DNA of 64,000 nucleotides from Psychrobacter urativorans (GCF_904846695.1 NZ_CAJHBR010000001.1:372001-436000), one strand, 5' to 3'; positions 50,257 through 59,248 are shown, counted from the first letter of the stretch. The notes: generated by a model not told the origin, from the letters alone. A program made the numbers and translations.

Positions 50257-51069
50257 ATGCACGCTGTTGCCTCCTATCAGTATCAAACACTACAAGTCAC
50301 GGTCAACCAAGCTATCTTGACGGTGACTTTGAATCGGCCACAAAAAAAGAACGCTATGAGCTTTGCGATGATGGCTGAGTTAATCGCTGTGGCGACTAAG
50401 ATTAGTAAAGATAAGGCACTGCGCGCGGTCATCATTAAGGGTGCTGAAGGCACTTTTTGTGCTGGTATTGATTTGAGTGATCTTAATCAGCCTAAAAACC
50501 AAGCTTATGCGCTGTGGCAACTGATTAAACCGCAACAAAGCTTATTTCAACGAGTATGTCTAGTCTGGCGTGAGCTACCTATTCCCGTCATTGCGGTACT
50601 AGAAGGCCACTGTATTGGCGCTGGGCTACAATTAGCGCTGGCATGTGATATTCGTATTAGTCATCCTGATTGTCAACTGTCAATCATGGAAGCAAAGTGG
50701 GGCCTAGTGCCAGATATGGGACTTACTCAATCAGCATTAGGCATCGTCCCTGCTGATATATTAAAGGAGCTAGCAATGACGGCTCGGGTGATTAGTGCTG
50801 AGCAGGCGCAAGCACTAAGTTTGGTTAGCCACTGTAGCGATGAGCCGTTAAAGCAAGCACAGGCTTTAGCTGCCGAGTTAGCCATGCGCTCACCTGATGC
50901 TGTATTAGCTAGCAAGCGTATTATCAATGCGATGTATCAACAGTCAGCCCTAACGCTGTACAAAGAAAAAGCTTGGCAAGTCAAATTAATGCTGGGAAGA
51001 AATCGTAAACTGGCTCTCAAAAAAGCTAAGGTAGCCGCTACTGAATTTAGCAAACGTCAGTTTAGCTAG
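50257..51069 (+). CDS. Enoyl-CoA hydratase/isomerase (crotonase) family protein
   Basis: This 270-residue protein belongs to the crotonase superfamily, which acts on CoA thioesters in fatty-acid and related breakdown. The oxyanion-hole blocks FCAGIDLSDLN and GHCIGAGLQLALACDIR are present. A Glu appears in MEAKWGLVPDMG, where an Asp (VPDMG) may be the catalytic residue as in dienoyl-CoA isomerases. The exact substrate cannot be assigned. It has an AAGGATT site before the ATG and no operon partner. An inverted repeat lies just after it. Confidence 0.87.
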   Translation: MHAVASYQYQTLQVTVNQAILTVTLNRPQKKNAMSFAMMAELIAVATKISKDKALRAVIIKGAEGTFCAGIDLSDLNQPKNQAYALWQLIKPQQSLFQRVCLVWRELPIPVIAVLEGHCIGAGLQLALACDIRISHPDCQLSIMEAKWGLVPDMGLTQSALGIVPADILKELAMTARVISAEQAQALSLVSHCSDEPLKQAQALAAELAMRSPDAVLASKRIINAMYQQSALTLYKEKAWQVKLMLGRNRKLALKKAKVAATEFSKRQFS

Positions 51070-51097
51070 CCTCTTAGCTTTTATCTTGCCCATTATC

Positions 51098-51146
51098 AGC
51101 GCTTATTAAGTCTAGCCATTTACTCAGACTATACTTGATAAGCGCT
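51098..51146. repeat. Imperfect 17-18-bp inverted repeat after the crotonase gene
   Basis: The arms at 51098-51115 and 51129-51146 are reverse complements at about 16 of 18 positions, with AGCGCTTAT/ATAAGCGCT at the base and a 13-base loop. No T-tract follows on either side. Confidence 0.65.
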
Positions 51147-51233
51147 TGCTACCTATTGAAATATAACTAGACAGTACGATATAACACTGTCTGGCTGCCT
51201 TTTTGTGCGCCTTGATAACTCCTTTACTATCAA

Positions 51234-52505
51234 ATGGTCTCCGCTATGTCTGCTCCAAAACCTACTTTATCCTCTAACACTGCTGCTCCTACTAGAGTGC
51301 GCTCGGCGGAGCTGCCTGTCGCCTGGATTATGATGTTAGGACTTATTGTGTCAGTCGGGCCATTATCTATCGATATGTATTTGCCAGCGCTACCGGCTAT
51401 GGCTGATAGCTTTGGGGTATCAACCGCATTTATGGCCAACTCAGTACCAGCCTACTTTATAGGTTTAGTATTTGGTCAGCTGTTTTATGGACCCCTTAGT
51501 GATCGGATTGGCCGCGTCAAACCCTTATACTTCGGTATGACGCTATATATAATTGCCTCTATAATCTGTGCTACTACTAATAATGAATACGTTTTGTTCG
51601 CTGGTCGTACGGTACAAGCACTGGGCGCTTGTGTAGGAGCAGTAGTGACTCGTGCAGCCATTCGTGATCGTCTTACTGCTAAGCAAACGGCCAAAGCCTT
51701 TTCTATCATGATATTGGTAATGGGTTTAGCACCGATATTAGCACCCTCTCTTGGGGCATTATTTTTACGGTTTTTTAACTGGCACTCCATCTTTTGGTTC
51801 TTAGCGGCTTTTGGTGCTCTGAATTTACTATTGACTAAGTTTTTCTTCTTTGAAACCTTGACTGAAGAGAATCGTAATGTGCAACCTGCTAAAGAAGTAT
51901 TGAGTCAGTACTGGGACTTGTTAAAGGATCCTACCTTTAGTTATCCAGCGATTGGCGGTGGCTTATTAATGGGCGCTATGTTTGTATACATTAGTGCCGC
52001 TTCTGAGTTAATCATGGATACTTATCGTATTTCAGCCACTCATTTTGGTTGGATATTTGGGCTTAATGCTGCTGGATTTGTAGGCTTAACGCAACTTAAC
52101 CAGTGGCTTACTAATCGCTTCCGTATTCTGAGTATTTTGCGCTTTGGGGCGATGATGCAGGTTATTTCTGCTGCAGCCCTGTTCGTCATCGGTTTAGTCC
52201 TTGGCACCGATGCTTGGCTACCTTTAGTGTTGGCCTGTATCTTTTTCTGTATTGCCGGTTTAGGTCTGACCCAACCGAATGCCTCTGCTATCGCCTTAGC
52301 CTTTCAGAAACGTCGTGCCGGTATGGCCAGCGCTTTACAAGGCTCGTTGATGTTTTCAGTAGGTATTTTTGGTGGTTTATTACTGAACTTATTCCCCGTT
52401 AATCCGGTACTAAAGATCGGTACGGCCATGTTCGTACTCATGAGTTTAGGTTGCTATTTGATTTGGCAAATAGATCGCAATCTAAATCTTGATGATGCTG
52501 AGTAA
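51234..52505 (+). CDS. Bcr/CflA family MFS drug-resistance exporter
   Basis: This 423-residue inner-membrane protein has twelve hydrophobic segments typical of the major facilitator superfamily. The motif GPLSDRIGRVKPL between helices 2 and 3 is motif A. SIDMYLPALPAMADSFGVS near helix 1 is characteristic of the Bcr/CflA subfamily (bicyclomycin, chloramphenicol and related exporters). The substrate cannot be deduced. The start ATG at 51234 adds about 20 polar residues before helix 1; an internal ATG at 51246 is also possible. A terminator follows at 52557. Confidence 0.9.
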   Translation: MVSAMSAPKPTLSSNTAAPTRVRSAELPVAWIMMLGLIVSVGPLSIDMYLPALPAMADSFGVSTAFMANSVPAYFIGLVFGQLFYGPLSDRIGRVKPLYFGMTLYIIASIICATTNNEYVLFAGRTVQALGACVGAVVTRAAIRDRLTAKQTAKAFSIMILVMGLAPILAPSLGALFLRFFNWHSIFWFLAAFGALNLLLTKFFFFETLTEENRNVQPAKEVLSQYWDLLKDPTFSYPAIGGGLLMGAMFVYISAASELIMDTYRISATHFGWIFGLNAAGFVGLTQLNQWLTNRFRILSILRFGAMMQVISAAALFVIGLVLGTDAWLPLVLACIFFCIAGLGLTQPNASAIALAFQKRRAGMASALQGSLMFSVGIFGGLLLNLFPVNPVLKIGTAMFVLMSLGCYLIWQIDRNLNLDDAE

Positions 52506-52556
52506 TAGGATCAAACCAATAGTTTCTTAATTAAAAGCAGTCAAAAAGTAGCCAAC

Positions 52557-52594
52557 AGCATCCATAAATCAGCTAGATTTTGGATGCTTTTTTA
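52557..52594 (+). terminator. Terminator after the Bcr/CflA gene
   Basis: GCATCCA and TGGATGC form the stem, with inner AAATC/GATTT pairing, followed by six T residues. Confidence 0.85.
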
Positions 52595-52597
52595 GTT

Positions 52598-53427
52598 TTC
52601 GAGTTTCTGTTTTTATTCTGATGCCGTGCAATCAACGGTCAAATCCACGACCAATAAAACTTATTTTTTCTACTATCCGTTTTTATTTATACAGCCTTTA
52701 TTACCTACTATATAGGCTTACATAATAAAAAAATAGTCAACTTAATTCTGTATTTGATAGGGCTAATCTAACAAATTATTAGCTAAATATCGACAAATAT
52801 GGTTTATACATTTACCTTAATGGATATTTTTATCTCATAGATAATATTTGCTTTTATAAAATTAGTTCCGTATTATCGATTGTTAATTTATGTAATTAAA
52901 GAATAGTACCTATCGTCAATATCAATATATAGCAGTGAGGTAGTATTTGATAAAACTGGTTTTTTGAGGTGTTATAGACCTATTTTCATACATTATCGAT
53001 GCATTAGTGGTGTTTTATGATGCATTTATAGATATATTTATAAACTGATAACAACGATTATTTTGGCGTTATTTCTTTAATTAGTCTATCAATAGTTAGC
53101 TATTAGTTATTTTATTACTAATATAGTGAAGATTATATAAATTATTTATTTAGATAATAATCTAGATCGTCAGATAATTCATAAAAATTATCTTTGAAAA
53201 GGCCATAGAATAAAAGTTATATGAAAATCGTTTTTAGTCGGGTATTTTGATCTAGGTCTATAGTTCTAAATGAGTAGTAATAGCGGTTTGCAAACCCAAT
53301 TGAATCGTTAAAATAATGAGGTTTTAAGGCTTATCATGATAGGAAAATAAAAATAAACACTCAAGAATTTGTCAATTATTGCACTTATTGCAATCTTTAA
53401 AATTTAATTTAGACAAGGAAGTCAATT
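52598..53427. other. Long AT-rich gap upstream of the CheA-like gene
   Basis: About 830 bases have no supportable gene and very high AT content. Similar strings ATCGATGCAT (52997-53006) and ATGATGCATT (53019-53028) occur close together. The ribosome-binding site AAGGAAG lies at the end (53415-53421). The length suggests a long leader, regulator binding or a decayed gene, but nothing distinct is readable. Confidence 0.4.
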
Positions 53428-55686
53428 ATGGATGCATCGCCACAATCGAGTACCAACACTCCTAAGAGTCGCTATACCTCAATTATCATCTCAGTCATTA
53501 TTTTCTTGATTTTAATTTCAGGCATTTTGGTTACTAGTATCTATAACTCACTCAAAATCCTTGATTTACGAGCTGCAGTATCACTGAGTACCAATCTTCG
53601 AAGCGACATTCAAACCCTAACTCAAGATATATATCTACTCAACACTATGCGCAGCGGTCAACAGCCTGCTAGTGTTACGCAACCACAAGCTATAAAAGTT
53701 GCCAAATCCACTCAAGAAATTGATGAAAAAATTACCGTTCTAAAGCAGGGTGGTGATGTCAAGATTGGTGGCGATCAAGTCGCTTATGAAACTTTGACGA
53801 AGTCTGAACAGATAAAATTCGTTGAAGAAACCTCAAATCTATGGGCGCCTTACAAAGATCAGGCCATAAAGTTTGTAAGCTCGCCAATAGTGGTAAGCTC
53901 AAACTTTCTAAAACAGAGTTTTGGTAAGCCTACCGAAGGCATTTACGATAATGTTACTGGTCTTACCAATAATTTGAATAGTGAAAATGGTAAACGTGCT
54001 GGATTTTTGCGAAATATTCAAACTTTTGGTATCTCCTTTGCGATCTTATATTTTATTATCTTTGTATTATATTTTGTACGTAGATTGAAGGCGTCCGATG
54101 CAGAGCTTAGAGCGGCCCGTCGTGAGACTCAAGAGATTATGCAGACGGTCAATACTGGACTGTTCTTACTGGATAAAGATCTAAGTATTGGTCAGCAACA
54201 CTCCAAAGCACTCACCACCATTATTGGGACACCAAGCCTAGCAGGTGAGAATTTTACTAACGTCTTACGTGGCCGTATCTCTGATACAGACCTCAATACC
54301 ACGCAGCAATTTATTGAGCAGCTTTATAACCCTCGGGTTAAAGAAAAGCTAGTCGATGCTCTAAATCCTCTACATAAAGTCATGTTGCATAATGCCTCGA
54401 ATGAAAAAGGGGCTAACAGTCGGTTTTTGGACTTTAAGTTTTCTCGGGTTTATGAAGGTAAAAGCATTGCGCGTATTTTAGTTAACGTCAACGATGTTTC
54501 AGATGCTGTTTACTTAGAACAGCGTTTAGAGAAAGAACGTAGCCAAAACGATATGCAAATCGAGATGCTTACTACTATTCTTAATGTTGAACCGACGATT
54601 ATTAATGAGTTCATTAGCAATACCAAATTGTACATCGAAAAAATGAATAGTATTTTGAAAAATCCTGGCAGCTCACAATATGAGCTGGAGAATAAGCTGA
54701 AAGCGATTTATCGTGACATGCATAGCTTAAAAGGCGAGTCCTCTGCTCTTAAACTGCACGGCTTTACTAAAATCTCATCGGAAGCCGAAGATAAGTTGCA
54801 GGCGTTACAGAACCAAAGCGAGCTAGCAGGCAATGACTTCTTGGCTTTGGCTATCCATTTAGATGAATTATTAATGTTATCTGAGACTATCGAAACCTTA
54901 GGCCAACGTATAAATCGAGAATTACCTACTAGCAGTAAAAATAGCAGTGTAATTAGTAGCGATAGCAGTGTAATTAGTAGCGATAATAGCAGGGCGGGAA
55001 GTGTAGTAACACTCAATGCCACAAAACCAGCTGATGATATTGTTGAAACCATGCCGCTAGTGGCTGTCACTAATGATCTAGATGAAGCAGACCTCGAATC
55101 AGGTATAGATATCGACTTAGACGATGAGCCAAACCGTCATCTCCTCTCTTATTATCAAGACTTTGCTCAAGATATCGCTGTAAGACAGGATAAGCAAGTA
55201 CAGCTCAATAGCGAAACTTTAGCGAAAACCGTTATCCCTGAGCATCTCAGAACTTCAATCAAAGAGATCAGTGTGCAGTTATTACGTAATGCTGTAGTAC
55301 ATGGGATTGAAGCGCCTGCTGCTCGGCAGTTAGAGGGCAAACCTACTATCGGCATCATCGATATAGAAGTTAAAAATGAGGGTCAAGACTTCATCATCAC
55401 CCTACAAGATGATGGTCAAGGTATCGACTACGACAGTATTCGTCACAAACTAGTGGCAATGAATCGTTATAGCGTAGAGCAAGCTAGCAATTTGAATCGC
55501 ACTGACCTGTTAAAGCAGCTTTTTTCTTCTGGGTTCTCTACTAAAGATGACGCAGATGAAGATGGTGGTCGCGGTGTTGGCTTGGATATTATCAAAGCTC
55601 AAGTCAAAGAACATGCTGGTAAGCTCAATGTAAAAAGTGAGTTGGGTAAGATGACGCGCTTTGTCATTACCTTACCAGCAGCTTAA
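53428..55686 (+). CDS. Membrane-anchored CheA-like histidine kinase lacking a CheW-like domain
   Basis: This 752-residue protein couples an extracytoplasmic sensor to a CheA-type kinase. Transmembrane helices at about residues 17-39 and 199-217 flank a periplasmic domain of about 160 residues. A PAS-like region follows (residues about 235-365). An Hpt/P1 domain has H432 in DMHSLKGESSAL. The ATP-binding domain has N621 in LLRNAVVHGIE, DDGQGID and GRGVGLDI near 715. The NxxxHGIE form of the N-box is the CheA type, not that of ordinary kinases. The protein ends right after the ATPase domain, so the CheW-like P5 domain is missing. A Ser/Asn linker at 500-530 holds a 21-base tandem repeat. It heads a four-gene unit. 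Confidence 0.88.
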   Translation: MDASPQSSTNTPKSRYTSIIISVIIFLILISGILVTSIYNSLKILDLRAAVSLSTNLRSDIQTLTQDIYLLNTMRSGQQPASVTQPQAIKVAKSTQEIDEKITVLKQGGDVKIGGDQVAYETLTKSEQIKFVEETSNLWAPYKDQAIKFVSSPIVVSSNFLKQSFGKPTEGIYDNVTGLTNNLNSENGKRAGFLRNIQTFGISFAILYFIIFVLYFVRRLKASDAELRAARRETQEIMQTVNTGLFLLDKDLSIGQQHSKALTTIIGTPSLAGENFTNVLRGRISDTDLNTTQQFIEQLYNPRVKEKLVDALNPLHKVMLHNASNEKGANSRFLDFKFSRVYEGKSIARILVNVNDVSDAVYLEQRLEKERSQNDMQIEMLTTILNVEPTIINEFISNTKLYIEKMNSILKNPGSSQYELENKLKAIYRDMHSLKGESSALKLHGFTKISSEAEDKLQALQNQSELAGNDFLALAIHLDELLMLSETIETLGQRINRELPTSSKNSSVISSDSSVISSDNSRAGSVVTLNATKPADDIVETMPLVAVTNDLDEADLESGIDIDLDDEPNRHLLSYYQDFAQDIAVRQDKQVQLNSETLAKTVIPEHLRTSIKEISVQLLRNAVVHGIEAPAARQLEGKPTIGIIDIEVKNEGQDFIITLQDDGQGIDYDSIRHKLVAMNRYSVEQASNLNRTDLLKQLFSSGFSTKDDADEDGGRGVGLDIIKAQVKEHAGKLNVKSELGKMTRFVITLPAA
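54943..54984 (+). repeat. 21-base perfect tandem repeat inside the CheA-like gene
   Basis: Two perfect copies of a 21-base unit starting AGCAGTGTAATT encode SSVISSD twice, followed by a partial third copy. It lies in the flexible linker between the Hpt and ATPase domains and keeps the reading frame. Confidence 0.85.
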
Positions 55687-55706
55687 TAAAGGATAATAAG
55701 TGCTCC

Positions 55707-56069
55707 ATGTATAAACTAATGATTGTTGATGATTCAAATATTATTCGAAATCGTATTCAGCGTGCTTATGATTCAGGACAGTTCATGCTAGTGGCGACTG
55801 CTAACAGCGGGGTACAGGCTATTGAAAAATTCAATATCCACTGTCCTGATGTGGTGACTATGGATTTGACTATGCCGCAAATGGATGGGCTTGAATGTAT
55901 TGAAAGAATAATTACTCTTGACCCTGAAGTACGTATTTTAGTGGTGTCTGCTTTATCGGATAAAGCTACAGGAATTCATGCTTTGTCGTTAGGAGCTAGT
56001 GGCTTTTTATGCAAACCGTTTTCAGAAGACGAGCTTATCGAATCATTGTATGAGTTAGTACAAGAGTAA
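55707..56069 (+). CDS. CheY-like single-domain response regulator
   Basis: This 120-residue protein is a lone receiver domain. The acidic pocket is D8 and D9 (IVDDS), the phospho-acceptor is D53 (TMDLTMPQMDG), the switch residue is S81 and the conserved lysine is K103 (CKPF). There is no output domain, so it must act by binding a partner protein, as CheY does. It starts 20 bases after the CheA-like gene and ends 6 bases before the first CheX-like gene, so the genes are surely co-transcribed. Psychrobacter is regarded as non-flagellated, so the target is unlikely to be a flagellar switch; pili are one possibility. Confidence 0.92.
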   Translation: MYKLMIVDDSNIIRNRIQRAYDSGQFMLVATANSGVQAIEKFNIHCPDVVTMDLTMPQMDGLECIERIITLDPEVRILVVSALSDKATGIHALSLGASGFLCKPFSEDELIESLYELVQE

Positions 56070-56075
56070 CGTGAC

Positions 56076-56549
56076 GTGAGCTATGAAATGGATGCGATTA
56101 TGAAAGAGAAAAAGTTACAAGTTTTTTTACAGATCATCTCCAACTATTTTGCTCAGCTAGGTGGCGAAGCCCTTAAGGTGGAGACCCCTTATCTATCAGC
56201 TGATAAGCAGCCTGAAGTCTATGACTATACTGGGATAATCGGGGTGTCAGGAGGGCAAAAAGGCGTAGTATATTTTTCAGCTACCCAAAGCTTGTTGTGC
56301 TGCATTTTACAGAGTTTAGGGGAGAGCGATGCCAGCGAAGAGAACCTAGTAGATATTGCTGGAGAGGTGGCTAATACTATCGCTGGTAATGCACGCAAAG
56401 AGTTTGGGGCTGAGTTTCATATCTCCGTACCTTTGGTATTTAAAGGAGTACCACAGAGTATCGTTTTACCCAAAGATGAGCGTTCCTTTATCATTCCTAT
56501 TGCATGGCGCGGGCAGCTTGGAGAGATTGTACTCTGTTTTCAGAAATAA
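56076..56549 (+). CDS. CheX-like chemotaxis phosphatase, first copy
   Basis: CheX/CheC-type proteins dephosphorylate CheY-P. This 157-residue protein has the signature DIAGEVANTIAGNARKEFG with E97 and N100 in the catalytic E-x2-N position, and G104-N105. The GTG at 56076 is the furthest start, but MKEKKLQVFLQII from the ATG at 56100 aligns better with the start of the second copy, so the true protein may be 149 residues. No strong ribosome-binding site separates these options. Coupling with the CheY-like gene, 6 bases upstream, is likely. The two copies are about the same length and share ETPYL/DTPYL and the E-x2-N block. Confidence 0.82.
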   Translation: MSYEMDAIMKEKKLQVFLQIISNYFAQLGGEALKVETPYLSADKQPEVYDYTGIIGVSGGQKGVVYFSATQSLLCCILQSLGESDASEENLVDIAGEVANTIAGNARKEFGAEFHISVPLVFKGVPQSIVLPKDERSFIIPIAWRGQLGEIVLCFQK

Positions 56550-56592
56550 ACACTCAGCCCATTAATGATGGGTAAATGGACACTAAAGTATT

Positions 56593-57042
56593 ATGGTCAA
56601 AGTTGAAAAATTAGGGGTGTTTTTAAGCTCGATTAGCGCATTTTTTGCGCAAATTGCTGACACTCAGATTGCTATTGATACCCCTTATTTGCATGATAAC
56701 AAAAGTGCGATAGGCTATGATTACAGCGGTATTATCAAGATAACAGGCCCTGTAGAAGGCTATGTCTATATCAGTGCGCCAAGCACTATGCTAAGAGCAC
56801 TGATAAACATAATGGACGAGTCTGACTCTTCTCTTAAAATGATGAAAGATTTACTGGGTGAAATGGCCAATACTATCGCCGGTAATGCTCGTACTGAATT
56901 CGGCACTGATTTTATCATTGCTCCACCAGAAATCGTAGTAGGAGCCCCTAGTGCTGCCTACTTGCCAAAAGATCGTAATAGCTATATTACCCCGTTTAGC
57001 TGGGGTGGTTATCAGGCGGTGATAGGGATTTGTATTACTTAG
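56593..57042 (+). CDS. CheX-like chemotaxis phosphatase, second copy
   Basis: This 149-residue paralogue of the previous gene shows LLGEMANTIAGNARTEFGTDF, with E90 and N93 in the CheX/CheC catalytic positions and N98. Other shared blocks are VFLSSISAFFAQ and YDYSGIIKITGPVEGYVYIS (quoted in part). Divergence between the copies is large, so the duplication is old. Two phosphatases with one receiver are unusual; CheX is a dimer in known cases, so a heterodimer is possible. It ends the four-gene unit, 44 bases after the first copy. No clear terminator is seen before rpsB. Confidence 0.82.
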   Translation: MVKVEKLGVFLSSISAFFAQIADTQIAIDTPYLHDNKSAIGYDYSGIIKITGPVEGYVYISAPSTMLRALINIMDESDSSLKMMKDLLGEMANTIAGNARTEFGTDFIIAPPEIVVGAPSAAYLPKDRNSYITPFSWGGYQAVIGICIT

Positions 57043-57366
57043 TTAGCCCTGCTAGATCAATAAATAAACTACTGGAGCTTGGCTAGCTATATATGGTAAA
57101 ATACAGCGCAGCTATTTTTATAATCTGTTATATCTGATTATAGCTTAAGTCTAGACATTCGGTCTGTTCGTAAGTAATAGCGTACTCTATAAACCAACCA
57201 ATGACACACACATCATGACAAAAAATTGCTGGGTGTTTGGCGACTTGATTAATTTGCATTAATAATAGTCTTACATAAATCATGTATCGATTATTGGCAA
57301 ATGCGTGTTGCTAGATAGGTAGTTTTTGTGATGTGGAGGCATAACCCAACCACTAGGATATTGAAC
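57043..57366 (+). promoter_or_regulatory. rpsB promoter and long leader
   Basis: TGGTAAAAT at 57094-57102 is an extended -10 element in the 324-base gap. It implies a leader of about 260 bases before rpsB. In gamma-proteobacteria protein S2 represses rpsB-tsf through its leader; that this leader does so is inference. AGGA at 57355-57358 is the ribosome-binding site. Confidence 0.5.
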
Positions 57367-58197
57367 ATGGCTACAGAAAATAAAAACCCTACCAAAATGC
57401 CAATGCGCGACTTATTACAAGCCGGCGCTCATTTTGGTCACCAAACACGTTTTTGGAACCCAAAAATGGGTCCATATATCTTTGGTGCGCGTAACAAAAT
57501 TCATATCATTAACTTAGAGCACACCGTAAAAGCCTTCAATGAAGCGCTTAACTACGTTAACGGCTTAGCTGCTAAGAAAAACAAAGTATTGTTCGTAGGT
57601 ACTAAACGCGCAGCTAGCGGTGTTATCCGTGAGCAAGCAGCCCGCGCTGGCATGCCTTATGTTGACCATCGCTGGTTAGGTGGTATGTTGACTAACTGGA
57701 AAACTCTACGTCAGTCAATCAATCGTCTAAAAGAGCTTGAAAAACAAGCAGAAGACGGTACTTTTGCTAAGCTTACCAAACGTGAAGCGCTAGAGCGTAC
57801 TCGCGATATGGAAAAACTAGAGCGTTCATTAGGCGGCATCAAAGACATGGGCGGTTTACCTGACGCTATCTTTGTCGTTGACGTTGATCATGAAGCGATT
57901 GCTATTAAAGAAGCCAAAAACCTTGGTATTCCAGTAATCGGTATCGTTGATACTAACTCTAATCCTGATAATGTTGACTACGTTATCCCAGCTAACGATG
58001 ATGCTATTCGTGCGGTAACTCTATACGTAACAGCTATTGCTGATGCCATCATCGCTGGTAAAGAGTATGCACAAACTCAAGCCAGTGGTAATGCTGATCA
58101 ACAAGCTGCTGAGCAAGCGCCTACTACAGAAGAAGCTCCTGCTACTGCTAAAACTGAAGAAGCTCCAGTTGCTGCAGCAGAAGAAAAAGCTGAGTAA
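57367..58197 (+). CDS. rpsB: 30S ribosomal protein S2
   Basis: S2 is a protein of the small ribosomal subunit, needed for S1 binding. The conserved [22 protein letters not shown] and the later [22 protein letters not shown] regions are present (quoted in part). The ATG at 57367 is chosen because AGGA lies 8 bases before it and it gives [15 protein letters not shown]; an upstream in-frame ATG at 57328 has no such site. The C-terminus has an alanine/glutamate-rich tail of about 35 residues ([17 protein letters not shown] region) longer than in E. coli. tsf follows 125 bases downstream. Confidence 0.97.
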   Translation: MATENKNPTKMPMRDLLQAGAHFGHQTRFWNPKMGPYIFGARNKIHIINLEHTVKAFNEALNYVNGLAAKKNKVLFVGTKRAASGVIREQAARAGMPYVDHRWLGGMLTNWKTLRQSINRLKELEKQAEDGTFAKLTKREALERTRDMEKLERSLGGIKDMGGLPDAIFVVDVDHEAIAIKEAKNLGIPVIGIVDTNSNPDNVDYVIPANDDAIRAVTLYVTAIADAIIAGKEYAQTQASGNADQQAAEQAPTTEEAPATAKTEEAPVAAAEEKAE

Positions 58198-58228
58198 GAC
58201 TTATAGCGTAACAGTTTAAGCAAACAAC

Positions 58229-58266
58229 AGGCATGATGTAGTTCTACTCGTCATGCCTTGTTGTTG
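58229..58266 (+). terminator. Hairpin between rpsB and tsf, attenuator-like
   Basis: AGGCATGA at 58229-58236 and TCATGCCT at 58251-58258 form an 8-bp stem, followed by TGTTGTTG. The weak T-tract suggests partial termination that would lower tsf relative to rpsB. Confidence 0.6.
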
Positions 58267-58322
58267 ATACGTACAATAGAATTTAAGTACTTGTAATACA
58301 TCACACTACTGAGGTAACTCTT

Positions 58323-59207
58323 ATGACAGAAGTAAAAGTATCTGCCAAAATGGTAAAAGAATTACGTGACCGTACTGGTCTTGGCATGATGGAATGTAAA
58401 AAAGCATTAGAAGAGTCAAATGGCGATGTCGAAACTGCCATTGATAACCTACGCAAATCTGGTCAAGCAAAAGCAGCTAAAAAAGCGGGTAACATCGCAG
58501 CTGATGGCGCGATCATTATTGCTCAAGGCGATAAAAAAGCATTTTTGGTAGAAATCAATTGCCAAACTGACTTTGTAGCTAAAGACGATAGCTTCACAGC
58601 TTTTGCTGAAAAAGTAGCTAACATTGCTCTAGAAAATGACACTACTGATGTAGCTGCTCTTTCTGAATTGCCTTATGGCGATGGTCAAAGTGTTGAAGAA
58701 GCTCGTGTATCTTTAGTACAAAAAATTGGCGAAAACATTCAAATTCGTCGCATTGAAACCTTAGAAGGTAACAATATTGCTGCATACCGTCATGGTTTAC
58801 GCATCGGTGTTGTAGTTTCTCTTGAAGACGAAAATGCAGACACTGGTAAAAACCTAGCTATGCACATTGCTGCGTTTAATCCAGTAGCAGTCGATGATGA
58901 AAATGTAGCTGCTGATGTATTGGCACGCGAAAAAGACATTATCGAAGCCAAAGCTAAAGAATCTGGCAAGCCTGATAACATCGTTGAAAAAATGATTGAA
59001 GGTGGCCTACGTAAGTATCTAGACGAAGTAACTTTACTACGTCAGCCATATGTTATGGACAATGACAAAAAAGTCGGCGACGTACTAAAAGCTGAAGGCG
59101 TAAAAGTTCTTGGCTTTAAACGTTTGGAAGTTGGCGAAGGCATTGAGAAAAAGCAAGAAGATTTTGCAGCTGAAGTTGCGGCTACTCAAGCGCTAGCTAA
59201 TAAATAA
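58323..59207 (+). CDS. tsf: Elongation factor Ts
   Basis: EF-Ts exchanges GDP for GTP on EF-Tu. The N-terminal domain VKELRDRTGLGMMECKKALEES is the family signature. The core block INCQTDFVAKDD contacts EF-Tu. The 294-residue length is normal. It forms the conserved rpsB-tsf pair and ends in a strong terminator at 59249. Confidence 0.98.
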   Translation: MTEVKVSAKMVKELRDRTGLGMMECKKALEESNGDVETAIDNLRKSGQAKAAKKAGNIAADGAIIIAQGDKKAFLVEINCQTDFVAKDDSFTAFAEKVANIALENDTTDVAALSELPYGDGQSVEEARVSLVQKIGENIQIRRIETLEGNNIAAYRHGLRIGVVVSLEDENADTGKNLAMHIAAFNPVAVDDENVAADVLAREKDIIEAKAKESGKPDNIVEKMIEGGLRKYLDEVTLLRQPYVMDNDKKVGDVLKAEGVKVLGFKRLEVGEGIEKKQEDFAAEVAATQALANK

Positions 59208-59248
59208 CTATTGATTTAGTTTATAGAACTTATAGTCTGATAATATAC

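Noticed and set aside
54708-55070. Minus-strand 120-codon frame
   Set aside because: It is a shadow of the CheA-like gene; its Leu/Ser repeats come from the 21-base tandem repeat.
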